From Clostridiales bacterium (GTDB lineage Bacteria > Bacillota > Dehalobacteriia > UBA4068), in assembly GCA_009783415.1 (NCBI GenBank), contig WRHF01000002.1, positions 1-36,991 on the forward strand: a stretch of 36,991 nucleotides of DNA, given 5' to 3'. The notes under the pieces were generated by a model. That model saw only the letters and a list, made by a program, of their open reading frames with translations. It was not told where the DNA came from and ran no database searches. The translations under genes and the position numbers were made by a program. Positions 27,368 through 35,676 of this stretch are shown here, piece by piece; the stretch's first letter is position 1; each line of letters starts with the position of its first letter.

Positions 27368-29854
27368 TCAATCCTTCTTCTCCTCAAGCCACTCCTCAAA
27401 CGGCCCATCCAGACCAGATTTATTGTAGGCGGCTTCCATGCTATTTTTCGTATCAATTGTATCCGGATGCGCCTCCCCTAATCTGCGCAGTCGTATCCCA
27501 TAACTCTTAACAAACCAATCCAGAGCTGTAAGGTAGTCGTTTTGGTCGGAATAAACAAAGGCTATGTTATTGTAAGTGGCGGTGGTGTATGGGTGTTCCG
27601 TACCCAACACCTTTTCAATGATGGCTAAGGACTTCCGAAACCACTCCAGCGCCTTGGCATACCCCCCATGATTTAAGTAGTTCATTGCGATGTAACTGTA
27701 GCTACTGGCTGTGTCCGGGTGTTCCATGCCCAGTACCTTTTCTCTGGTGGCTAAAGCCTTACGGTGCCACTCCAGCGCCTTGGCATACTTCCCCTGTTTG
27801 GAGTAGACATTTGCGATGCTGCAGTAACAGCTGGCGGTGTTCGGGTGTTCTGTGTTCAGCACCTTTTCTAGAATGGTTAAAGCCTTCTGGTACCATTCCA
27901 GCGCCTTATCATGCTTTCCTTGATTGTTGTAGACACTCGCAATGTTATTGTAAGTGGTGGCGATGTCCGGGTGTTCCTTGTCCAGCACCTTTTCTCTGAT
28001 GGTCAAGGCATTCCGGTGCCATTCCAGTGCCTCGTCATACCTCCCCTGATTGTTATAGACTGCTGCAATGTTGTTGTATGTGATGGCGATGTACGGGTGT
28101 TCCGTACCCAGTACATTTTCGTAGATAGCCAAAACCTTTTGGTACCACTTCAGCGCTTCCTGATATTGACTTCCGTAAAAATAACCATATCCGATCACAT
28201 TATATAACAAGGCTGCTTTCTTTTGCGCTTCCTCATTATCACTAAGTATCTCCTCAGTGTGGCGTGCTATTTCCAGAATATGCGGTGCATTTTGGATGAA
28301 GTTATCCATCGACTGCTTGTTACCCCATTCATACTTAAAAACAGCATATGCCATATCAAGGCAGCAGGATATCCACTGCACATCACCCGCCAGCCTGCCC
28401 CGCACCACTTCCTGTACCAGGCGGTGTAGAGAGAGCAGGCCTTCTTTCTTTTGTACCAGGGAATAAAGGGTCAGTTCTAGGACAGTGTTGTTTAGTTTTA
28501 ATTTGTCCACTAAAGCCCTCCTTAAAGGTTTCGGAAGTTTATCCTGGCCTATTATTAGCAAGGAGAGGGGGATTTTATCCGCTGCCATGTAGGAGCAGAG
28601 ATTTAGCAGCTGTTTGGCACTTTTCGATTTTATTTTATCAAAGGAGATACGCCAGGTAGTGTTGACCGTTTCTGCATAACCATAAACTGTTGAAGCACGC
28701 TCATCGAAGAGTTTATTTCCATATTTTTCCAATAACTGCAAATAGTCTCCACAGGATTCATGAGTGGCAGTTATATATGCTACGGCTTGTTCCAGGGCCA
28801 GGGGCAGGTAGCCCAACCGTTTAGCCAGCTCTGCGGCATCCTTGCCTTCATCACAGCCCAGGCGCTCGCTAATGAAGGCGGTGGCTTCTTCCTGTCTAAA
28901 TACTGTGATATCCACTGATTTTCCCAGCGGGCTATGGTCTTGCCTTGTTGTGATCAGCACATGCCCCTTGAACCTGGGCAAACAATCAGTCAGCAGGTCA
29001 AAATCCTCTGCATTGTCATAGATAAAGAGAAAAGGCTCGTTTTGGTCAAACCAGTTTTTCACAGCTTCCAGCACAGCCGGCCAGCCTGCTTCTTCCAGCG
29101 CAGGCAGGAGGGCTTTGCTTTTGGCGAAATCACGGTAAGCCTCCTGGGGGCCGTTTTCGGCGTTGACCCACCAGATGTCGTTGTAATCCCCGGCATAGCG
29201 GTAGGCGTATTCTATGGCTGTCTGGGTTTTGCCCACACCGCCCAATCCGGCTACAGTCTGCCGCAGAGATACTGTTTGCCCGGTTTGAAAGTTGTTATGT
29301 ATCTCCTCCAGGATTTCTTCGCGGCCTGTGAAGTGAGGGTTCCTGTCCGGAAGGTTATTAGTTGGCAGGGTAGGTTCCTTTGCGGAAACAGGAAAAATTA
29401 ATTTGCCGGTTAAGCGCTGATTGATATAGTTAGCTATTTCAGCCGGTTGGTGCTTCCTGGCATCGATCCAGCCGTCAATACCAAAGAAGCCCGCAACTTT
29501 TCCGTCATCCATCCTGATCAGCATAATGCTGTTATGCTGCCGCTCCTTAATCAAATCGCGGATAGCCCGCGCTTCCAAGCCGCACCACTCTTTTTTCTGA
29601 TAATCCTCGCAAAGAAAAGCCACTATAAGCTTGGAGCGGTTTCTATATATGTCCTGGAGCAGAGTGTCCGATGAGGGGATCGCCAGGAAAGCCTGATAGA
29701 ATTCGTCATAAAAGATGTTAGCGGCTTCGATTTTGTCCTCTTTGATAAGGGCATCCACCACAGCCCTGACGTATGCCCTGTGTTCGCCGGGGAAGGATAC
29801 TGCAATATCAAATTCATGGGTGTGGATATCAAATAAAGCAGGTGCTTTATCCAT
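27368..29854 (-). CDS. TIR - NB-ARC (STAND NTPase) - TPR protein
   Basis: TIR-like FDIAVSFPGEHRAYVRAVVDALI...SKLIVAFLCEDYQKKEWCGLEARAI; P-loop AGLGGVGKTQTAIEYA, PFLFIYDNAED, HVLITTRQ, LGYLPLALEQAVAYI; about seven 42-aa TPRs. ATG at 29854 after AAGGAG. Confidence 0.87.
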   Translation of the reverse strand: MDKAPALFDIHTHEFDIAVSFPGEHRAYVRAVVDALIKEDKIEAANIFYDEFYQAFLAIPSSDTLLQDIYRNRSKLIVAFLCEDYQKKEWCGLEARAIRDLIKERQHNSIMLIRMDDGKVAGFFGIDGWIDARKHQPAEIANYINQRLTGKLIFPVSAKEPTLPTNNLPDRNPHFTGREEILEEIHNNFQTGQTVSLRQTVAGLGGVGKTQTAIEYAYRYAGDYNDIWWVNAENGPQEAYRDFAKSKALLPALEEAGWPAVLEAVKNWFDQNEPFLFIYDNAEDFDLLTDCLPRFKGHVLITTRQDHSPLGKSVDITVFRQEEATAFISERLGCDEGKDAAELAKRLGYLPLALEQAVAYITATHESCGDYLQLLEKYGNKLFDERASTVYGYAETVNTTWRISFDKIKSKSAKQLLNLCSYMAADKIPLSLLIIGQDKLPKPLRRALVDKLKLNNTVLELTLYSLVQKKEGLLSLHRLVQEVVRGRLAGDVQWISCCLDMAYAVFKYEWGNKQSMDNFIQNAPHILEIARHTEEILSDNEEAQKKAALLYNVIGYGYFYGSQYQEALKWYQKVLAIYENVLGTEHPYIAITYNNIAAVYNNQGRYDEALEWHRNALTIREKVLDKEHPDIATTYNNIASVYNNQGKHDKALEWYQKALTILEKVLNTEHPNTASCYCSIANVYSKQGKYAKALEWHRKALATREKVLGMEHPDTASSYSYIAMNYLNHGGYAKALEWFRKSLAIIEKVLGTEHPYTTATYNNIAFVYSDQNDYLTALDWFVKSYGIRLRRLGEAHPDTIDTKNSMEAAYNKSGLDGPFEEWLEEKKD
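27480..28210 (-). repeat. tandem ~126-bp repeats encoding 42-aa kinesin-light-chain-type TPRs
   Basis: Repeated (Y/W)xxxA(L/V)xIxEKVLGxEHPxxAxxYxxIAxxYxxQGxYxxALEW. Confidence 0.85.
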
Positions 29855-29958
29855 GATAAACTCCTTCTTAAACACTTGCATTAAAAACTGCTCTTCATTT
29901 ATTACATAATACACCATTTCCCGTGCCTGGTCAATGAGTTGCCTAAAAATAAAAACTC

Positions 29959-29988
29959 TTGACAATACGTGATATCACGTGATATAAT
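29959..29988 (+). promoter_or_regulatory. hicAB promoter overlapped by palindromic operator candidates
   Basis: TTGACA 29959-29964, 18-nt spacer, TATAAT 29983-29988; overlapping perfect palindromes ACGTGATATCACGT (29967-29980) and ATATCACGTGATAT (29972-29985). Confidence 0.75.
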
Positions 29989-30009
29989 AATACAAACAGA
30001 GGTGAGGAA

Positions 30010-30192
30010 ATGACTGCCGAAGAGCTGAAAAGAAAATTAAAAGTCGCTGGGTGGGTAATCGAAGAGGGTACAAGACATTCCCTTGCCAGTCATCCCGACA
30101 GGCCAGGTGTGAAAATTCCCATTCACCGGCATAAAGGTGACATACCCACCGGAACCTTACAGAGCATACTTAAGGCAGCGGGGCTGAAATGA
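30010..30192 (+). CDS. hicA: HicA-type mRNA interferase toxin
   Basis: ELKRKLKVAGWVIEEGTRHSLASHP...KIPIHRHKGDIPTGTLQSILKAAGL. Confidence 0.9.
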   Translation: MTAEELKRKLKVAGWVIEEGTRHSLASHPDRPGVKIPIHRHKGDIPTGTLQSILKAAGLK

Positions 30193-30232
30193 AGTGCTGC
30201 CTTTCGAGATTCAAATTGGAGGTTTGAAGAAA

Positions 30233-30619
30233 ATGAAATATGTTTATCCGGCAATTTTGTTTCCTGATGAGGGAAAGATAGGAGTAAGAGTACCTGACTT
30301 GCCTGGTTGCTTTACCTGGGGAGATGATATGGCAGAAGCTTTGATTGCTGTCAAAGACGCGGTGGAGATGTGGATATGGGATGCAGAAAATAAAAAAGAG
30401 CCGATTCCTGCTGCCTCTGCTGCTTTAGAAATAGGCAGCAAGGAAATCTTTTCCCTAATTGCTGCCGATACCGATGAATACCGCCGGGCTAATGACAGCC
30501 GGGCAGTCAGTAAGACCTTAAGTCTGCCTGCCTGGTTGAACAGACAGGCAGAAAAAGCCAACGCCCCTTTTTCCCAAATTCTCCAACAGGGGTTAAAAGC
30601 TTATCTGGGAATTGAATAA
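30233..30619 (+). CDS. hicB: HicB-type antitoxin
   Basis: YPAILFPDEGKIGVRVPDLPGCFTWGDDMAEALIAVKDAVEMWI and a C-terminal DNA-binding-like segment; RBS ttggagg. Confidence 0.9.
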   Translation: MKYVYPAILFPDEGKIGVRVPDLPGCFTWGDDMAEALIAVKDAVEMWIWDAENKKEPIPAASAALEIGSKEIFSLIAADTDEYRRANDSRAVSKTLSLPAWLNRQAEKANAPFSQILQQGLKAYLGIE

Positions 30620-30625
30620 AACAAG

Positions 30626-31912
30626 TTATTCACTTAAGACGTACTGATTATCATCTTTACCGGAGCCATGCTTGACAATAAATCCATTATTTACCATTTC
30701 TCGGATAATTGTGTATGCCCTTGTCTGTTTTACGGATAAAAGCTCTTTTACGATCCCGTTTGTGATATAAGGATTATCTTGCAGGTAGTCCAGCACAGCT
30801 TGGTGTTGCGGTTTTGGCTTTTGGGGAGCCCGGAGCGGCCGGGCGTAGTTCATATTTGGCAGGGTCAGCATAAAAGCACCGGGGGTTGCCGTGATTTCCG
30901 GTTTTACGGCAAAACCCTCATAATGCTGCATAATACGTCTAAGTCCCGTTCCATAAGACTCTATATGTTTCAAGCGGTAAAAAACTTTGGCCAGCTTTTC
31001 ATTGCGCGGCTGGGAGATGCCGATAAATAAATCTTCCAGATGTAGACCGGGCATTAGTCCGCCCAGCGAGATAAATTCTATGCGGTCGTCATAGAGGTTG
31101 ACAATGATGCTGCCGGAAAAAGCATAGTTTCTGTGAATGATAGCATTTAGGATACCCTCACGAACGGTTTCCTCTGGGTAATCATACTGCTCTATCCGGT
31201 CAAGCCCGGAAAAGGTGGCGGCAAGATTGTTGGATAGGTCGAGAAAATCGAAGGCGGAGCGCATTTGTCGCAAAAGCGATCCCTCTATTTCCTTGCGGGT
31301 TTTGAACTCGCCTTTTTTTGTTCCGGTAAATACGGCGAATTTTATGGTATGGCTGCATTGGTCAGACAGCAGCAGCCCCAAATTAGAGTACAGCCCGTCG
31401 CTGCCGATAAGGCCGAGGGTTCGCATTTGACTTTCCCCAAACTCCAGATGAGAGCGGGAAAATTCCTCCGCCGCGGCCTTGAAAGTCAACTCCTGCAAAA
31501 GCGAGCGGGTGCTTTCAAAGCTATCGCCGTCTGATAACTTTATCATCTCGCGGATTTGCTCGAAACTGGCGGGAGCGCTGGAAGCGCCCTGCCGGACATA
31601 AACACCGGATGGCTTCAATCCCTTATCCGGCAAAAAATAAGGTTTATGGGTTCCCTCGCTCACTGTGATTATAATGCAGCTATCGCTGATTTCATAGCTG
31701 ATAAACATAGTGATATCAGGCAAAATTCCGTCGCGGACGCTGTTTGTGATCTGGGTCAGTGTTTTGTCAATGTCGGATAAAGGATAAGGATTTCCTTCAT
31801 CGTCACGGCCAATATAAATAATCCCGCCGCCGGAATTGGCAAAAGCCAAGATTTCTTTCTTCAAATCCGGGGTGTATTCCCTTTTATATTCGATAGTGCT
31901 GTTTTCATACAT
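30626..31912 (-). CDS. AlbA_2/Schlafen-type ATP-binding domain transcriptional regulator
   Basis: ENSTIEYKREYTPDLKKEILAFANSGGGIIYIGRDDEG; ETVREGILNAIIHRNYAFSGSIIVNLYDDRIEFISLGGL; C-terminal wHTH-like region. Confidence 0.87.
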   Translation of the reverse strand: MYENSTIEYKREYTPDLKKEILAFANSGGGIIYIGRDDEGNPYPLSDIDKTLTQITNSVRDGILPDITMFISYEISDSCIIITVSEGTHKPYFLPDKGLKPSGVYVRQGASSAPASFEQIREMIKLSDGDSFESTRSLLQELTFKAAAEEFSRSHLEFGESQMRTLGLIGSDGLYSNLGLLLSDQCSHTIKFAVFTGTKKGEFKTRKEIEGSLLRQMRSAFDFLDLSNNLAATFSGLDRIEQYDYPEETVREGILNAIIHRNYAFSGSIIVNLYDDRIEFISLGGLMPGLHLEDLFIGISQPRNEKLAKVFYRLKHIESYGTGLRRIMQHYEGFAVKPEITATPGAFMLTLPNMNYARPLRAPQKPKPQHQAVLDYLQDNPYITNGIVKELLSVKQTRAYTIIREMVNNGFIVKHGSGKDDNQYVLSE

Positions 31913-31916
31913 GATA

Positions 31917-31990
31917 TCACTTCATTTCACTTTTTCATCATAATATCACATCATATCACCCATGTCAAGTGAAATTATGAAATGAAGTGA
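31917..31990. promoter_or_regulatory. inverted-repeat operator candidate around the AlbA_2 gene promoter
   Basis: TCACTTCATTTCA (31917-31929) / TGAAATGAAGTGA (31978-31990), with nested TTTCACTT / AAGTGAAA; minus-strand TTGACA-N18-TATTAT between them. Confidence 0.7.
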
Positions 31991-32006
31991 ATACTACTCA
32001 TTTGAT

Positions 32007-32071
32007 GGGGCTGTTGCAAAATTTAAAAACGGGACGCCCGGGTGTGCGTCCCGCTATTATGCAACAGCCCC
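32007..32071 (-). terminator. nested hairpin; radA terminator and possible IS-end remnant
   Basis: GGGGCTGTTGCA...TGCAACAGCCCC outer arms; CGGGACGC ccgggtgt GCGTCCCG inner stem followed on the minus strand by TTTTTAAATTTT. Confidence 0.7.
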
Positions 32072-32074
32072 GTT

Positions 32075-33451
32075 TTATTGGGCAATTAATCCTAAAAGTT
32101 TTAGCGCCTGCTCCAAATCAGCCACATAAACCGGCTTGATTTGGCCCGGGGCGGCGGATTCTTCTTCCTCGCCCTTTTTGGGCCGGTTTATTTCCGGCAG
32201 GAGGATTTGTTTGAAGCCGAAATTGGCCGCTTCTCTGCGGCGGCGCTGGTTTTGGCCGATGGCCCGCACTTCTCCCAGGAGGCCGACTTCTCCGCAGGCT
32301 ACTACTCCTTCCTCCACAGGCTTTTCATAAAAAGAGGAAGCAATGGCTGCCGCTGCTGCCAGGTCCAAAGCCGGGTCTTCGGCGCGCAGGCCTCCTGCTA
32401 TGTTCAGATAGATATCCTGGGCGCCCAGGGGCAGGCCCAGTTTGCGCTCCAGTACGGCCACGATCAGCAGGAGACGGTTATAATCTATGCCGCTGGCCAG
32501 CCGCCTGGGATTACCAAAACTGGTGGGAGCTACCAGAGCTTGTACCTCTAAGAGCAGGGAGCGGGTACCTTGCATTACACAGGTTACCACACTGCCCGGG
32601 ACAGCCAGGGGGCGCTGGCTGAGAAAAAAGCCGGAAGGGTCGGTGAAGGGGAGGAGGCCATTGCCGGACATTTCGAATATGCCCAGCTCGTTGGTGGAGC
32701 CGAAACGGTTTTTTACCGCCCTCAGCAGGCGCAGGGAGGTATAGCGGTCGCCCTCGAAGTATAAAACGGTATCTACCATATGCTCCAAAACCCGGGGACC
32801 GGCCAAAAGACCTTCCTTGGTCACATGCCCTACCAGGATCAGGGCAGCCCCGCTTTTGCGGCTATATTCCAGACAAGCGGCGGCTACAGCCCGTACCTGG
32901 GAAACACTGCCGGGTGCGCTTTCCAGGCGGGAGGAGTAGACAGCCTGAACGGAATCTACTATCACCAGTTTAAAGCTCTGATTTTCGGCATTGGCCAGGG
33001 CGCTTTCAATATTGGTTTCCGCCAGCAGCAGCATCTTGGGATCAAGAGCCCCCAGGCGTTCGGCCGAGAGGCGGATCTGCCGGGCCGATTCTTCGCCGCT
33101 GATATAAAGGACAGCGCCGTATTTTTGGGCAACCAAACGGGCGGCTTGCAGCAACAGGGTAGATTTACCGATACCCGGCTCCCCCCCCAAAAGCAGGGAA
33201 GAACCCGGCGTCAGGCCCCCGCCCAATACCGCATCCAGTTCACAAAGCCCCAAAGGCAAGTGCTGCCCCCCTTTCAGCTCTATTTCCGTGATAGGCCGAG
33301 GGGGGTTGGTTTTTGTGACCACAGGCTTTGCCTTGCTGTCGCCGATCTCCTCATCCAAAGCATCCCAAGCCCCGCAAGCCGGACAACGCCCAAACCACTT
33401 ACCCTGTTTGGCGCCGCATTCCCGGCAGATAAATATGTTTCTTAATGCCAT
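32075..33451 (-). CDS. radA: DNA repair protein RadA/Sms
   Basis: N-terminal CxxC...CPxC zinc finger, GGEPGIGKSTLLLQ, VKNRFGSTNELG (KNRFG motif), Lon-like C-terminus; ATG at 33451 after AGGAGGAATT. Confidence 0.96.
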   Translation of the reverse strand: MALRNIFICRECGAKQGKWFGRCPACGAWDALDEEIGDSKAKPVVTKTNPPRPITEIELKGGQHLPLGLCELDAVLGGGLTPGSSLLLGGEPGIGKSTLLLQAARLVAQKYGAVLYISGEESARQIRLSAERLGALDPKMLLLAETNIESALANAENQSFKLVIVDSVQAVYSSRLESAPGSVSQVRAVAAACLEYSRKSGAALILVGHVTKEGLLAGPRVLEHMVDTVLYFEGDRYTSLRLLRAVKNRFGSTNELGIFEMSGNGLLPFTDPSGFFLSQRPLAVPGSVVTCVMQGTRSLLLEVQALVAPTSFGNPRRLASGIDYNRLLLIVAVLERKLGLPLGAQDIYLNIAGGLRAEDPALDLAAAAAIASSFYEKPVEEGVVACGEVGLLGEVRAIGQNQRRRREAANFGFKQILLPEINRPKKGEEEESAAPGQIKPVYVADLEQALKLLGLIAQ

Positions 33452-33490
33452 AATTCCTCCTGGTCCGGACAAGCCGGAGAACAATTTACT

Positions 33491-33511
33491 ATTCACAATT
33501 CACAATTATTG
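33491..33511. repeat. heptamer repeat ATTCACA ATTCACA ATTATTG
   Basis: Read directly. Confidence 0.6.
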
Positions 33512-33552
33512 AAAAGACAAGAGTTTAAATTAATCCTTTCGCGGAGCGAAAG

Positions 33553-33733
33553 GGGTGCATCACATTTTCTGGGGTTGACAAAGAACGCATTGCCCATTGT
33601 AGGGGCGGCCATTGGTCGTCCGCGGACGCGCAATGCGCGCCCCTACAGGCATATATCCATGATACATTAGAGCTGCACATCCCTTTGTTATGTCTATTAT
33701 TACCATGTCAACCCCAAATTTTGTGATGCACCC
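33553..33733. mobile_element. 181-bp MITE-like element with 28-bp terminal inverted repeats and 9-bp flanking direct repeats
   Basis: Left TIR GGGTGCATCACATTTTCTGGGGTTGACA versus right GGGTGCATCACAAAATTTGGGGTTGACA (24/28 match); GAGCGAAAG at 33544-33552 and 33734-33742; no ORF. Confidence 0.88.
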
Positions 33734-33769
33734 GAGCGAAAGTCACCCGTTCTAGCCACTAGATACTAC

Positions 33770-33824
33770 TGGGCTGCGCCTTAGAAAGTTTAATTAAAAG
33801 TGATGGGATTGTTGGCGCAGCCCA
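33770..33824. repeat. 11-bp perfect inverted repeat upstream of the subtilase gene
   Basis: TGGGCTGCGCC (33770-33780) / GGCGCAGCCCA (33814-33824). Confidence 0.75.
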
Positions 33825-33912
33825 CCCTGGTATATTTCATATTATAGCATTTTTCTTAAGTTATGTGAATATATTTAAGGGGTAGATAGTGAATCGATAA
33901 GAGGTGATTTGC

Positions 33913-35673
33913 TTGTTTCAGGATAGTTTCGGAGTATTATGGAATCTGCCTAGCCCGGAAGAAATAGAAGAATTTTATGGCAGTGAATTGGATTCGGGCT
34001 TTAACAGGGAAAATAACACCTGGGAGATCATTATCAAATACTGCGGCGATATTGGTATTTTGGAAAGGGAATTGGGTGCGGAAGTGGAGATACTCAGCCA
34101 AACCTTTGCTATTATCACCCTGCCCGCAGAACAAATACCCAAGCTGCCCGGTTATCAACAAGTTCAATTCGCCGAGCTGCCTGTAAATCTTTTTCTTGAA
34201 GTAGCTGAAGGCCTGGCCCGGACTTGTATCCTACCGGTTCAGGATAGGGCAGGCTATGGCTTGACCGGTAAAGATACTCTGGTGGCGATTATTGATTCCG
34301 GCATCGACTATACTCATCCCGATTTCCGTAATGAGGACGGCAGCAGCCGGATCGTTGCCTTTTGGGATCAAACCGCAGCTTCCGGGCCGCCTCCCGCAGG
34401 TTTTAAAAGCGGAAAGGAATACAATGATCAGGATCTTAACGAAGCTTTAGCCGCAATAAATCCTTTGCAGGTTATTCCCTCATTAGATATCAACGGCCAT
34501 GGCACTGCCGTAGCCGGTATAGCTGCCGGTAATGGCCGGGCCAGCCGGGGTGTAAACCGGGGTGTGGCGCCCGAGGCTCAAATTATAGGGGTAAGGCTGG
34601 GGCGCAGAGGGGAGAGATCTTTCGCCCGTACCACCGAGCTGCTGCGGGGAGTTGCTTATGCCGTGAATCAAGCCATTGCCAAAGGACTGCCTCTGGCCAT
34701 CAACATCAGTTTCGGTACCAGCCACGGCGGCCACACCGGTCATTCTCTTTTCGAAGCCTGCCTGCAAGATATTGCCGGTTCCTGGAAAACAGCCGTGGTG
34801 GTGGCCAGCGGTAATGAAGGGGCTAGCGGCCATCACTATGCCGGGACCATAACATCCAATGCCATTATAGACATAACTTTTTTCACCGCCGATGCAGCCA
34901 ACTCCTTCTTTTTAACCTTGTGGAAGAATTTTGTGGACATCTGGGCCGTGGAATTGATTTTGCCCAACGGACGCTCCACCGGCATAATCCATTATTATGA
35001 TAAACGCAGAACTCTGCGCATGGGCAATTTGTCCGTTTTGATCAATTATAGTCAACCCAGGCCCTTTGGCATCAGGCAGGAGATTTTTTTTCAAGTTGAA
35101 GCCCGGGAAGGGCTGATCCCGGAAGGGGTCTGGACTTTAAGGCTTCATGCCGGAGAAGTGGTAGATGGTAAATATAACATTTGGCTGCCCCCTACAGAGA
35201 GCATTTCCCGGCAAACCGCCTTCAGCAGGCCGGATAATGATTCTACCATCACTTTGCCGGCCACAGCTTTTAGAGTCATCTCTGTAGGAGCATATAATCA
35301 CCGCCTGAGAACGGTAGCTCCCTTTTCCGGCCGGGGAATTCCCACGGATATGAGCAACTTTATCAAGCCGGATCTGGTGGCTCCGGGGGTGAATATCATG
35401 GCCCCCAGTAAAAACGGAGGTTATGACAGTTTCAGCGGGACCAGCTTTTCCGCGCCCTTTGTAGCCGGGGCAGCGGCCTTGATGATGCAGTGGGGTATTG
35501 AAGAAGGCAATGACCCTTTCTTATATGGCCAGCGCCTTAAGGCCTTTTTGCATATAGGAGCAAGCAGGTTTGAAAATATAGACTACCCCAATAATAGCTG
35601 GGGTTATGGGGTCTTATGCTTAAGGAGAACCATGGACTACTTAGTCAGCTATAATAAAGGGGGGACTGTTTGA
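33913..35673 (+). CDS. S8 subtilisin-like protease, Csp (germination protease)-like
   Basis: IIDSGIDYTHPDF (Asp), NGHGTAVAGIAAG (His), SFSGTSFSAPFVAGAAAL (Ser); inserted beta-rich segment ending DGKYNIWLPP; likely TTG start after gaggtga. Confidence 0.85.
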   Translation: MFQDSFGVLWNLPSPEEIEEFYGSELDSGFNRENNTWEIIIKYCGDIGILERELGAEVEILSQTFAIITLPAEQIPKLPGYQQVQFAELPVNLFLEVAEGLARTCILPVQDRAGYGLTGKDTLVAIIDSGIDYTHPDFRNEDGSSRIVAFWDQTAASGPPPAGFKSGKEYNDQDLNEALAAINPLQVIPSLDINGHGTAVAGIAAGNGRASRGVNRGVAPEAQIIGVRLGRRGERSFARTTELLRGVAYAVNQAIAKGLPLAINISFGTSHGGHTGHSLFEACLQDIAGSWKTAVVVASGNEGASGHHYAGTITSNAIIDITFFTADAANSFFLTLWKNFVDIWAVELILPNGRSTGIIHYYDKRRTLRMGNLSVLINYSQPRPFGIRQEIFFQVEAREGLIPEGVWTLRLHAGEVVDGKYNIWLPPTESISRQTAFSRPDNDSTITLPATAFRVISVGAYNHRLRTVAPFSGRGIPTDMSNFIKPDLVAPGVNIMAPSKNGGYDSFSGTSFSAPFVAGAAALMMQWGIEEGNDPFLYGQRLKAFLHIGASRFENIDYPNNSWGYGVLCLRRTMDYLVSYNKGGTV

Positions 35674-35676
35674 TCT

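Noticed and set aside
27480-28210. Regular repeat as possible CRISPR array
   Set aside because: The ~126-bp units are in frame and encode TPRs; no short identical repeat with unique spacers.
32780-33445. 221-aa plus-strand ORF antisense to radA
   Set aside because: Shadow ORF of a clear housekeeping gene.
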